A stretch of 10,620 nt of DNA from Parachlorella kessleri (lineage: Eukaryota; Chlorophyta; Trebouxiophyceae; Chlorellales; Chlorellaceae). This document shows positions 1 through 8,891 of this stretch, piece after piece (the stretch's first letter is position 1; every line of letters begins with the position of its first letter). The stretch is taken from assembly GCA_001598975.1 (NCBI GenBank), contig BBXU01003090.1, positions 1-10,620 of the forward strand. Reading direction: 5' to 3'. The translations under genes were made by a program, and so were the position numbers. The notes below the pieces were generated by a model. The model was not told the DNA's origin, made no database searches, and was given only the letters and a program-made list of their open reading frames with translations.

Positions 1-59
1 CCACCACACACACCCGGAAGCCCATCCACACACCGCTCCCTTTCCTGGCAGCCCCCACC

Positions 60-188
60 TCTTCTCCATGGCCTCGCACGCCGGGTACTGCACCGCGACA
101 TACCCCCCCACAACGCTCCCTGACAGCCAGGCAGCCCCCACCCACCCACCTCTTCTCCATGGCCTCGCATGCCGGGTACTGCACCGCG
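60..188. repeat. direct repeat across an exon/intron border (2 x 38 bp)
   Basis: Positions 60-97 and 151-188 are the same 38 bases with one mismatch (C at 79, T at 170), 91 bp apart. Shorter matches lie beside them, such as CGCTCCCT at 33-40 and 113-120, so the original duplication was probably about 91 bp and has since diverged. On the minus strand the right copy is the 3' end of a coding exon with its splice donor (AAGAG|GTGGG). The left copy repeats both exon end and donor, so the gene has two potential donors. Because 91 is not a multiple of three, using the distal donor would shift the frame after the first. Confidence 0.8.
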
Positions 189-669
189 TCCGCCATGTTC
201 ACATGCAGCGTCGCATTGATCAGCTCCACAGCCTCCGGCTCCATCCACGTGTTCACAAAGGTCTACAAGGCATCAAGAACCCAGAGTAGCACTATGTACC
301 ATGAATGATGAAGCTCAAGCAGCGGTTATGCCCTTGCAGTTTGGGGGAAAGGGAAGAAGAATGGTGACAGCAATGCTCCTACATGTGCTTGGGCGTGTGA
401 GAGCCACAGTTCCCCCTTGAGCATGCTGCCGCAGGCTAGGGATGTCCTGGTGCTGCCCTGGCTCAGAAGCCACAAATGCCAGGGATGACTCAAGCAGCGA
501 CTCACACAGAGGTTTGTGCGGGGCGGCTGGTTGAAGGCCAGCATGTCTGTCACAATCTGGCGGGCCATGTAAGCAGCCATCGTCTTCTGCGGGAACCTGC
601 AGTCGCCAGTCAGCACTAACTGCGTTGCGCACAAAGCAGCCGCATCCTTCAAGCCACAGGGGCCAGGGA
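150..669 (-). CDS. internal exons of an unrecognised, probably helical protein (partial)
   Basis: Two minus-strand exons fit together: 669-506 and 262-150, with an intron at 505-263. The first starts after TTTGCAG and ends TGT|GTGAGT. The second starts after CCTTGTAG and ends AAGAG|GTGGGT. The joining phase is 0 on both sides, and the frame is open throughout. The first exon reads through FPQKTMAAYMARQIVTDML and ends PPRTNLC. The second reads TFVNTWMEPEAVELINATL and ends ACEAMEK. Both look like amphipathic helices with a balanced composition, unlike the low-complexity frames beside them. The gene continues off the left edge. It must also have upstream exons to the right, because the first exon enters in mid-codon. 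I do not recognise the family; the helical pattern is compatible with a HEAT/ARM-type protein, but that is a guess. Confidence 0.55.
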
Positions 670-713
670 CTGCAAACCAACGCCTCAGTTCATCCTGCCA
701 TCACTTCTTCTAC

Positions 714-930
714 AAAAGATTTGTTTGGCTTCTGATCCAGTTTGAGCACTGATGCTGGCCAGAAACTTAGGGTCCTAACAAGGGAACAGCAAAGGAGTGC
801 GGTGGCACCTCCGGCTGTGCCCGGCTGCGTGTTGAACTGGACAAAATCAAGGGGGTCTTGTTGCAAATGGCTTACTCCCTGGGCGCTGGCTTGATTGCCA
901 GGGAAGTGGCGTATGGGGACTCAATGAAGC
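714..930 (-). other. possible further upstream exons of the left-edge minus-strand gene (unresolved)
   Basis: Three minus-strand pieces look coding but cannot all be used. Piece one, 930-876, follows a good acceptor (CTGTGCTTGCAG), reads FIESPYATSLAIKPAPR and ends at a GTAAGC donor in phase 2. Piece two, 856-809, reads DPLDFVQFNTQPGTAG. Its exit phase fits the exon starting at 669 across a 139-bp intron, but its own acceptor (CAACAAG) is weak. Piece three, 774-714, follows CCCTTGTTAG, reads DPKFLASISAQTGSEAKQIF and also fits in phase, but would leave an intron of only 44 bp and has a weak donor. Pieces two and three cannot both be exons, because only about 34 bp lie between them. Confidence 0.3.
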
Positions 931-999
931 TGCAAGCACAGATAAAGTAGCTGCTTTTTAAGGGATTGCGTGTCTTAACCTTATGTGGGCTGCCGGCCC

Positions 1000-1885
1000 A
1001 GGGCTGCCTTGTAGTCCCACCTAGGCTCCTCATCGCTATAGCCGTCGCTGTCACCCATCTGGCCCTGCTTGTTTGGGAGGACTGACCCCGCTGCTTGCTC
1101 CACTGCCTTGGCTGCGCCTGACAGCATCGTGATCGCAGGGTTTGGAAAGCAACGCCTTGGATAGGGTTAGAGAATAGAGGCGGATGAAGAATAAACAGAT
1201 ACTAGGTCTGGGAGTTGCTGGTCCTTGCATCTTGGCCCTTGCAGAGGCCCCCATCGATATGCCGACTTCTCCCCAGCGTTTACAGCAGCTCCGCCCGCGC
1301 CCAACCAGCTAGTTCAAACCACGATCAACCCTGCCAGCATTCAATATTTTAAAATTTTTTGGTTTTCCTTCAATTTGTTGGGCTCCATGCCTTACTGGGC
1401 AGGTGAGCATAGATGTGTCCATTGCCGCACACCTGTAGCGATATGCTGTCATGGATGTTATCCGCATACTTCGAAGGCCACCTTTGCTCTAGACAAGAGG
1501 TGCCCAGAATCAAGCCCAGACTCTGACCAGACTGGCCGGATTAGTATATGTCCCCCCGCCAGCGCCCGTTTGAAGGCTGAAGAACTTGTCCTGTCCCTCC
1601 ACGGGCCGAACTTAAACCCCTGCTAGATGCCCAGCGGAAGTTAAGGTCGTACTGCATCAACACGGTCCGCATCCCTACTTCGTCCCTGAGGAATCCGTAT
1701 CCGGCAAGACAAGAACCAAATCACCCTTGGTCCGTCTAAGTCTAGGTGAGAAAGCTGTGATGTCGGCCCTTGTTCTAGCTTGGTTGCTCGCCCGTTGATG
1801 TTGTCGCTCATGATGGTGAACAGGGTCCCCTAGATGCAGCCGCGGGCCAGTCCACTGATTGTGAAGCGTCCTTGCCTGCCTGCAG
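1000..1885. other. no recognisable gene
   Basis: No frame here shows a recognisable protein. An AT-rich run lies at about 1341-1362. Consensus splice donors occur at 1403 (GGGCAG|GTGAGC) and 1746 (CTAG|GTGAGA), and a strong acceptor lies at 1884-1885. A 140-bp intron in the 5' untranslated leader of the next gene (1746-1885) would fit these signals. A coding exon ending at 1745 would not, since the in-phase codon there is TAG. No coding exon ending at 1402 gives both an ATG and the right phase. Confidence 0.4.
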
Positions 1886-1900
1886 GTGCTCGGAACTGCG

Positions 1901-3079
1901 ATGCCAGTTCCAGGAATCGGCAAGTTGGTCGGCGTGAACTTCGGAGACAAGATTGACGAGCATGTGCTCCCCGTGTTGGACAAGCTCATGGACAAGCTTG
2001 CTGCCGGGGTAACCAAGGCCAAGAAGAAAGCCAGAGGTGGGTGTCGGTTGGCTGACGGTATGCTAGCAGCACTGTCAGAAGCCTACTATTTTTATGTGTT
2101 GAGCATATGAGCTGGTTGGGGTGCACCAGCCAGTGCTGGTGTGACGCCTGCAAGGGCTGTGCGATATGCAACATTGTATTCAACCAGTCCTAGTCTTGCC
2201 CACCCGCCCAGCGCTGCCCCTGCTTCCTGTCTCGCAGGCCTGCTTGGCGGCGACCCCAACAAGCCGCCCAGCGCCAAGAGCCTCGAGAAGGCGGAGCGCA
2301 AGCGGCGGCAGCGGCAGCAGTGGCATGCCGAGAACCAAGAGATAGCCCGGCAATGTGCCAAGAGGCTGGCACCCCAGCGATCCCCGGCCCCTGCGGCAAC
2401 TGCCATCTGCCCTCACAGGCCTGCCTGCAAGCAGCCCGCAGCAGACCTGCCTTGCAGCAGCGAGAGCATGGAGGTGCCCTGCATCAGCAACACCCTTGCC
2501 GACCCCTGCCAGGCTGCCTGCCAGCTCACAGAGGAGGCCAGCTGTTACCAGATCGTGTTTGAGCCCTGGTGCTGTCAGCTGGCGGCAGAGCCGTCTTACA
2601 GCCAGGCTATGGGAGAGCCAAGCCAGCCTGCAGAAGAGCCATGCACCAGCAGCAACACCAGCAGCAGCAGTGGTCAAAGCTTGATTGTGCCATGCTGCAG
2701 CAGCATCTTGGAGCAGCCCAGCCAGCCGCCGCAGGAGCCGACCCTGGCCCACTACATTGGTGAGGCGTCCAGCTGTGACCAGCAGGAGAAAGCTGTAGCC
2801 TGCAGTGAGGCATCTGCTGAGGCCAGGGCCTTGGCAGAGCCGGCTTGCTGGAATGCCAGCTTGGAGGAGCCCAGCTGCAGCCAGCCTGCCGAGGAGGCGT
2901 GCTGCCGCGCACCGTCCCAGAGCCTGTGGCCCAACATCATCTGGCGCCAGGCGGACAGGACAAGGCACAGCCACCTGAGGAGCGCGTCCTGCCGCTCGCT
3001 GCTGGCGCTGTCGGACCGGTGCTGCCGCGTGGGCGTGGTGTACCGCCACTGGACCGGCTCCCTGTCCTACACCTGCTAG
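1901..3079 (+). CDS. basic, then Cys/Ser/Pro/Glu-rich protein of unknown function
   Basis: Modelled as exons 1901-2036 and 2238-3079 with a 201-bp intron (GAG|GTGGGT ... TCTCGCAG), phase 1 on both sides, giving 325 residues from the ATG at 1901. Residues 1-45 look helical (KIDEHVLPVLDKLMDKLAAG) and end in the basic run KAKKKAR. Residues 54-90 form a charged helix containing KAERKRRQRQQ. Both basic runs could be nuclear localisation signals. From about residue 95 to the end the protein is low-complexity, with 23 cysteines in the second exon, many as CC or PC, and loose EP-S-C/Y-SQ repeats. A TGTAA signal sits 65 bp after the stop. The start is uncertain: a strong acceptor at 1884-1885 opens the same frame at 1886, so the ATG at 1901 may instead be internal to a larger protein. 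I do not recognise the family. The antisense frame over the same DNA is longer but looks like a composition shadow. Confidence 0.5.
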
Positions 3080-3143
3080 CTTGCCAGCACCAGCGCTTGT
3101 CACCTGTGGGTGTTGACGATACTTTGAGGAGCGCTTAGGCCAC

Positions 3144-3148
3144 TGTAA
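3144..3148 (+). terminator. poly(A) signal TGTAA
   Basis: TGTAA lies 65 bp after the stop at 3077-3079. This is the usual chlorophyte polyadenylation signal, so cleavage would be expected some 10-20 bp downstream. It supports the plus-strand reading of the preceding gene. Confidence 0.5.
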
Positions 3149-3159
3149 TTGTTGCGGCC

Positions 3160-4550
3160 AGTATGCGAGCCTACTGGTGTGGACAGGAAGGCTGTCCACC
3201 CTAATATTGCTCCTCGCCGTGAGGCGCAGCATTAGCTTACCTTGTGCGTTGGAGTGCTCCACCGTGGTTTTCAAACCACTGTACTTGAACCGTGCTGAAC
3301 GGACGGTCCTCCCAAATCGTTTTCAGCCTCGTGAAATGAATTGACAAGATAAATACAAGAGAACTGACAGCAACAGTTCAGTCATCACTGTCAGGCAAGA
3401 CTCCTGCTCCATAGCTTCGTGGGCTACAGCTCTTCCTGAAGAGACTTCTACTGCCGCTCAACCTATGGCAGCTTCCAAAGCATACTTTTGCAGGCCATTG
3501 ACACTTCACAGCTGGACTTCCCTGACTGATGAAATATAAGCAAGTCAGGCAGCGAATCAATGCAAACCATACAGCATGCTGCTCTCAGGTTACCTAGACA
3601 ACCTGCATGTTTCATGCAAAAAATCTGCACTGAAGTGCACAGCAACTGTCAGTGTGAGAAGCTAAGTTTAGCCACTTCACGCCTCCGTGATAGCATTCAC
3701 AAACCTGGTGGGCTGCGATTGCAAGTGCCCACAACTTCGTTGAAGCCAGTGAGTCCAACTGCAATGTTGACGTAGCCTCTTTGGCAGCGACCATATTGCA
3801 AGGTGGCGACCAAACCAAGGTCAGGACGTTCGACATATGTGCCAGGCAGAATGATTATTATTACATTGCGTGCCATCCTAGGCATAGCCGCAGATGGGTG
3901 TGTTTTGCGTATAATCATTATTTGCTAATAAGCAAAGTTGGCAAAAGGGTGTTAGGCAGCATGCACGCAATGTAATAATAATCATAATGGACGTCTGCCT
4001 TCGTTGGGCTCAAGGCTGGCACCCTCCCCAACAGGCTCTCAGTGCGTTAGTCTCCTAACCCTTGCAGCTCAGAGCTCTGCAGTATAGAACATGGTATAGA
4101 ACCGGCTTGTCTCCTTGCGATCTGTAAAGGAGTTGCCCGGGTGGCACGCCTGGCTTACCACTTCCCACATGGCAAGCTTGGGTTCAAAGTTGTTTTGTTT
4201 CTCATGTGCAGTGCCTGCTTGCTTTCGCGCGGGCGTTGCCATCCTTGCGCCTTCGCTGCGCCATCTGGCAAGGCCTTGTCGGACCAGCTAGATCCCTGTC
4301 ATGACCGCTAGATTATACACCCTGACTAAAAGCACGATAGCTGGTGACGTGCGGAGCTTTGGCCAGTCAAGATCGCATAGATTAGCATGACAGACAAGTG
4401 CAAGACCACCCCCTGTCTTGCCTCATATCTTCAAGCTTGAATTTCTTCAGGTATTGTCCAATGCGACACGCCACAACCGGACTTGACCACCGGGACCAGC
4501 TCCTTCCCGCCCCCCAGCGGAGCTGCCAGACGGCAAATCGAGCCAGACGG
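3160..4550. other. intergenic stretch without a recognisable gene
   Basis: Apart from the inverted-repeat element at 3851-3985 I find no supported gene on either strand. The open frames here are short, lack recognisable motifs and do not join across consensus introns. The right-hand part, about 4300-4550, must hold the promoter and leader of the CG-1 gene. A TGACGTG box (bZIP/CRE-like core) sits at 4345-4351; a function for it is inference only. Confidence 0.5.
3851..3985. mobile_element. 135-bp element with perfect 23-bp terminal inverted repeats (MITE-like)
   Basis: Bases 3851-3873 (ATGATTATTATTACATTGCG plus TGC) are the exact reverse complement of 3963-3985. The 89 bp between them contain a partial copy of the arm motif (ATAATCATTATT at about 3911-3922) and a small perfect hairpin, TTTGCT-AATA-AGCAAA, at 3921-3936. 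The arms are AT-rich in a GC-rich setting. The size, the perfect arms and the absence of any coding frame fit a miniature inverted-repeat transposable element. I see no clear target-site duplication: the flanks are ...GGCAG and AATGG.... A transcribed hairpin, such as a small-RNA precursor, is the alternative. Confidence 0.55.
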
Positions 4551-4671
4551 GCGCATGTCCTGCCCACTAGGCCGGTCTTACCAGCGGTTCAAACCTCACT
4601 CTGACCGTGCGCAGGGTCCTGTACCTGCTGTTTTGAACTCGCCAAGGTTTGTCACATCCAAGGCTGCTTCC

Positions 4672-7600
4672 ATGGCACAGCCCCTGACAGTTTCCAGCAG
4701 TCTGCCGCAGAACCTGATAGATATAATCCTCCAGTCGCGAACGAAATGGTTAGAGCCTCCCGATGTTGCGCAACTCCTACATGCCGGCTCGCTTGCACGG
4801 GAGCTGTCACTGGTATGCACGGAGCCAGCACTCCAGCCGGCAGGTATGGACCAAGTCTGGCTGTGTGCGTGGATACGGGCCGGCGCTGGGTGTCCTATCC
4901 ACGTGTGTCGACCTGCTATACGTCGCTGTTATATACTGCCCGGTTGAGCGGCGGTCTTGGGGATCATGGCCCACACCATGTCACCGTCCGCTTGCTTGTA
5001 TGTTGGGGGCAGGCAGCACCCATAGGGCAAAACTGTCTGCAGTGGTCTATGGCCAATAGGATCAGGCATGTCTGTTGAGGTTGTAGCAGTGAAGCACCGT
5101 ACCAGCACCCCTTAGTCAGTGCTAGTCTCCGGGTGTATGCAGGGGGCAGCCTGTACCTCTTTGACAAGGCAGCCTGCCGCAACTTCCGCCAGGACGGGCA
5201 CAACTGGGAGAAGAAGAGCGACGGCAACGTGAAGGAGAACCACATGAAGCTGAAAGGTGCGCCAGGCGACCCACACAGCACAGCACAGACTTCCCCCGGT
5301 TGAGATGAGGTAGCCCTGTGAGCGTTGGTCCTGGCTTGCCCTTTCTTGGCCCGGGTCCTCAGCCGTTCCCCTGCTTGCCCCGCCTGCAGTTGAGGGTGTG
5401 GACAGGATCAACTGCTACTACTCCTACTGCCGCCAGCAAGGCGGGCAGGTGAGGCTGCCGGCCGACTGCTGCCCTGCCAGGTTGGCCGCCCGCCAAGCAT
5501 GTCCACAGCGCAGTCGTTGCATGTGTCCCCCACCACACCGTCGCATCGTCCCTACCCCCACCGGAAACCTCTTGCAGACTTTACACCTCCCTGCGAGGAT
5601 TGCCCCCCTGCTTCAACCCTGCCTTTCCATGTGCTGCTACAGGCCGCCGCCCAGCTGCCCCTCACCCGCCGCAGCTACTGGCTGCTGGGAGGCGAGGACG
5701 ACGGCCTGGTGCTGGTGCACTACCTGCGCAGCGCCAAGAAGGGCAGCAAGCGGCACCAGCAGCTGCTGCTCCAGCAGCAGCAGCAGCAGGGGCAGCAGCC
5801 GCAGCAGCAGCATGGGAGCGTCCTGGGCAAGAAGGCCGCGCAGGCAAGCAGGCGTTGCCCCCGGGGAGGCTTCGAGGGTTGTAGAATTTTACCGTGTGGG
5901 TGCCGTGTGCTGGGATGGGTGGTTCACTGTAGGGAATGCAGGTGGCTGGTCAGGCCTGGTGCCCTCCCGGTGGCCGAGCGGTACAGGGCTTGCTGCTGAG
6001 CGCGGTTGCCACCCTCATGTATAATGTCAGCTTAGGCGGAGGACATGTTCATTTCTGGCTCCAAGCCGGCTTGCCTAGCTTTGGCCATGCATGGTAACAG
6101 GGGTTGTGAGCCCTGTTGGTGTGTAATTTGATATGTTTTCATGACTTGCAGGTGGTAATGCAACCGATTTGCCTGCAGGCGGACAAGACGCCCGTGTCCC
6201 ACCGGCACCGCCGCAAGCCGTCCCTGGATGAGGCCTCGGTGGCGTCTGCGAGGAAGAAAGCGCGCTCAGAGGCAGCAGCGCCAGCGGTAGGCAAACCTTG
6301 GGTGGTTGTTTTCCTGTTGGGAAGCAGACAAGATTGGGGTAGCAGTTGTTCCGTTAGAGGGGGTGCCGCTGGCAGTAGTTTGGTCTGTTTCCACTGTCTC
6401 CACTGCACCGTTGCATCGCCGCTGCCTATCACCGGATACGTTCTCGTCTGGACATGCTGGTCTAGGTGTACATACACAGCCCCACAAATACACAACCGTT
6501 GTGATATATGCCAATCACTTGTGTTCTGCCTTCAGCCGCGCTTGTGTTCAGCTGAGCTGGCTGTCCTGCTTGCAGGCCTGCCCCGCGGTCAACCGCACAC
6601 CCTTGCATCAGGTGGCGCAGCCGCGGCAGGTGCGCCGGCGGCAGCAGCAGGCGCAGTACGCTGAGCGGCTGTCGCCAACGCAGTCATCCCCAGACCCGGC
6701 TGCAGCAGCAGCGGCGGCGGCAAGCCCAGCCGGTGGCCGGGAGGCCCAGCTGGCGCAGCCGCTGACTCAGCAGGTGGCTGCAGAGGCCAGCCTGGCAGGT
6801 CGTGCGCAGCAGGCAAGCCCTGCGGTGCAGCCAGTGCAGCCCCAGCTGCAGCAGGAGCAGCAGGTGCCCATGCTTGAGGAGGACCACCCGCTCCTGCTTG
6901 AGGTTGAGCTACCCTGGAGCAGCATGGCCGCCGCGCCGCCCGCTGCCGGCGGCGGCGTGCACGGCAGCCAGCCGTGCCATCAGCGGCGGCGCAGCGGCGG
7001 CGCCTGCGCGGCCGCGGCCTCCTGGCGGGAGGAGTGCGGGGTGAGTGCTGAGGAGATCACTGGCAGGGGCGTTGGGGAGCCTGCGGCCATGGGCCTGTGA
7101 GGCTTGCTGCACACCTTATGCGTTGTCGCATGGAAGCCCCTACTGGGCAGCTGGCGTATCCTTGCACCTTCCCAGGGCAGTATGGGAAGTGAGCGCCCTG
7201 GCCCTGAAAGCCCACCCGTTACGTCTCGCCACTTGCTGTCACCTGCCAGCCTGCAGTAGGCGTAAAATCAATTATCTACCTCATTTATTTATTCATTTGT
7301 TCATGTATTGATTCTTGTATGTATTTATTATGTTTTGCTTTGCCTGCCTGCAGGAGGCCCACTGGAAGCTGGAGCTGGCATTCCTCTCCTGGAGCTTGCC
7401 GGAGCCCCCAGCAGCCGCCACCGAGCTGCCAGAGCAGCAGCAGCAACAGCCGCGCTTGACTGCCCCCCACGGCGGTGCCTATCTGGGGAAGGTGGTCGAT
7501 GAGGTGCGGCCCGCCGGTTTGCCGGCCGGCGCGGACCTGCTGCACTCGATGGGCTCCCACGGCGGCGGCTGGATGGACGACTGGATGGCGGCCAGCGCGC

Positions 7601-7863
7601 TCGATGGCAGCGGCCCAGCGCGCAGCATGGACGGACTGCTGGTGGACTTTGGCAGCCTGGCGCTGGACCTGGTGGCGCGGCCCCCCCTGAAGCCGCAGCA
7701 GGCTCAGCAGCAGCAGCCGGCCAGCATGCGCAGCGTGTGGCAGCGGGCGGCCAAGCGGGCGGCGGCGGCGTGCAACCTGCGGGACTACTTCCAGCAGCAG
7801 CAGCAGCAGCCTCAGTTGCAGCCTCAGGGGCACCCGGGTCAGCAGGGAGTTGGCGGCTCCTAG
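4672..7863 (+). CDS. CG-1 domain protein (CAMTA-like transcription factor), seven exons
   Basis: Exons are 4672-4843, 5143-5256, 5390-5448, 5643-5843, 6179-6286, 6576-7040 and 7354-7863; all phases agree, giving 542 residues. Residues 17-145 are a CG-1 domain, the sequence-specific DNA-binding domain of calmodulin-binding transcription activators. Visible hallmarks are RTKWLEPPDVAQLL (23-36), GSLYLFDK (59-66), NFRQDGHNWEKKSDG (71-85), KENHMKLK (88-95), INCYYSY (102-108), RRSYWLL (124-130) and LVLVHYL (137-143). Poly-Gln follows, then a basic segment with HRHRRKPS and ARKKAR (183-212; probable nuclear signal), a Gln/Ala/Pro-rich region, an acidic-hydrophobic stretch (446-480) and a basic helix (498-519). 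The TIG, ankyrin and IQ regions of full-length CAMTAs are not seen, and those proteins are usually nearer 900-1,200 residues. The start at 4672 places CG-1 near the N-terminus as usual; an in-frame ATG at 4555 would add 39 residues. Recognition of CG-1 is firm; the exact C-terminal exons are less so. Confidence 0.88.
5761..5813 (+). repeat. CAG-rich microsatellite within coding sequence (poly-Gln)
   Basis: Runs of CAG encode LLLQQQQQQGQQPQQQH directly after the CG-1 domain. A second CAG run (about 7794-7809) lies near the end of the same protein. Such tracts are common in GC-rich algal proteins and often vary in length between strains. Confidence 0.8.
5844..6178 (+). other. GC-AG intron in the CG-1 gene
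   Basis: Exon 4 ends CCGCGCAG at 5843 and continues GCAAGC, a strong match to the donor context of GC-AG introns (AG|GCAAG). No GT donor in the following 100 bp gives both good consensus and phase 0. The acceptor GATTTGCCTGCAG at 6177-6178 restores phase 0 and leads into the basic segment ADKTPVSHRH. A second acceptor, CATGACTTGCAG at 6150-6151, is also in phase and would add nine codons. Confidence 0.65.
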
Positions 7864-8891
7864 ATGGATGGGTGGGCTTCGATCTGACTGGCGTCAAAGG
7901 GAATGCATGTGGCAGCAGGATGGCAGGAGCCCTGCGATAGCCAATGGGATGTGTCAACCATGTGACGCATGAGCATTTCATGAGGGTGGCAGATGTTTGC
8001 GGTAGAATAGTGAGTGTGGAATGTGTCTGGGGTACATAGGACGACGAGCCCAGGGCCCTGATTGAAGGGCCTGGCAGTTGACAACCCCAGGCTTTACTCA
8101 ACCTGGCAGGGCACTGAGTGCCAGAGCGTAGCTATCCCTGTGGGTATGGACGGTGGCTCACACATGGCATACAAGGGACTAGGGGCCCAAGAGTCTCTGG
8201 GTGTTATCACGCTGGGTGTTGACTTGAAAATCAATGCAGTGGGGCGGTCCCCAGGTGCACTGCTGAGGTGGTTGGCTGGCCATGCGGACTGCGCTAGGAA
8301 CGTGTGCCTGACAAGGCAGGATGATGATTACCTAACAAGGGGCTGGCCTGCAGTTTTGTGGGTGCCAGCCGGCGGTGTCTAGGCTGTGGGCAATTCTTGA
8401 AATCACTGCGCAGGTGGGTGTTGTAGTTGCAGGCGTAGGCCTCTGAAGTTTTTCCTTCATTATGGTGGCTGGCCTGCATTGCGCCATTCTGTTTGACTCG
8501 TGCTTTGAAAGTTATCCTGCAGTTATGTTGGACTTTATGTAATTGCATAAAACAATTTTGTGTACATTACCGTGAGGTGTTAGCGCACGGGGGCAGTGCA
8601 AGATGCTGTTGCCCGATCAGGTGGTTGCTTCCCTGTTTCTGTACGAGTGGTGGCATTGCTGGTGGGTGTGCTGTTGCATGTTGTGTGAACCCATTCTTTG
8701 TGTGCATGCGCCCGGCATCGCACTGGTGTACTTGCATTCCCTGGTCGCTGTCGAGTTGGCACTACGGGATGGGAACTGATTACCACATGATTTGTTGCAT
8801 TTTCTGGGCTCAGCCCGGCTGGCGGTATGCACGTTGGATGCTGTCGATGAATCACAACCTCAGGTTTTCCATGCTGCTGGCAGGCAGGGTC
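7864..8891. other. convergent intergenic region, 3' UTRs of the CG-1 and GS-like genes
   Basis: This lies between the CG-1 stop codon and the stop codon of the minus-strand glutamine synthetase-like gene. I see no coding exon here: the open frames lack recognisable motifs. An imperfect hairpin is present (8050-8059 with 8066-8074, loop GATTGA). The first plus-strand TGTAA after the CG-1 stop that I find is at 8538-8542, implying a 3' UTR of about 690 bp. I found no minus-strand TGTAA for the other gene within 350 bp of its stop. Confidence 0.5.
8538..8542 (+). terminator. candidate poly(A) signal TGTAA of the CG-1 gene
   Basis: First TGTAA found downstream of the stop at 7861-7863, in a locally AT-rich stretch. 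The distance is long but plausible for an algal 3' UTR. Assignment to this gene is inference. Confidence 0.35.

Noticed and set aside
2180..3274. Long minus-strand open frame (364 codons) opposite the Cys-rich gene
   Set aside because: It is Ala/Leu/Gly/Arg-rich without motifs, as expected antisense to GC-rich coding DNA. The plus strand has a charged helix, a phase-consistent intron and a TGTAA signal.
5971..5981. TGGCCGAGCGG, an exact match to a tRNA A-box, in an intron of the CG-1 gene
   Set aside because: No B-box (GGTTCGANTCC) follows at the right distance and no acceptor stem can be formed.
5398..6024. Plus-strand open frame of 208 codons over CG-1 exons 3 and 4
   Set aside because: Only its first 17 codons are CG-1 coding. 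The rest runs through an intron and the wrong frame of exon 4.
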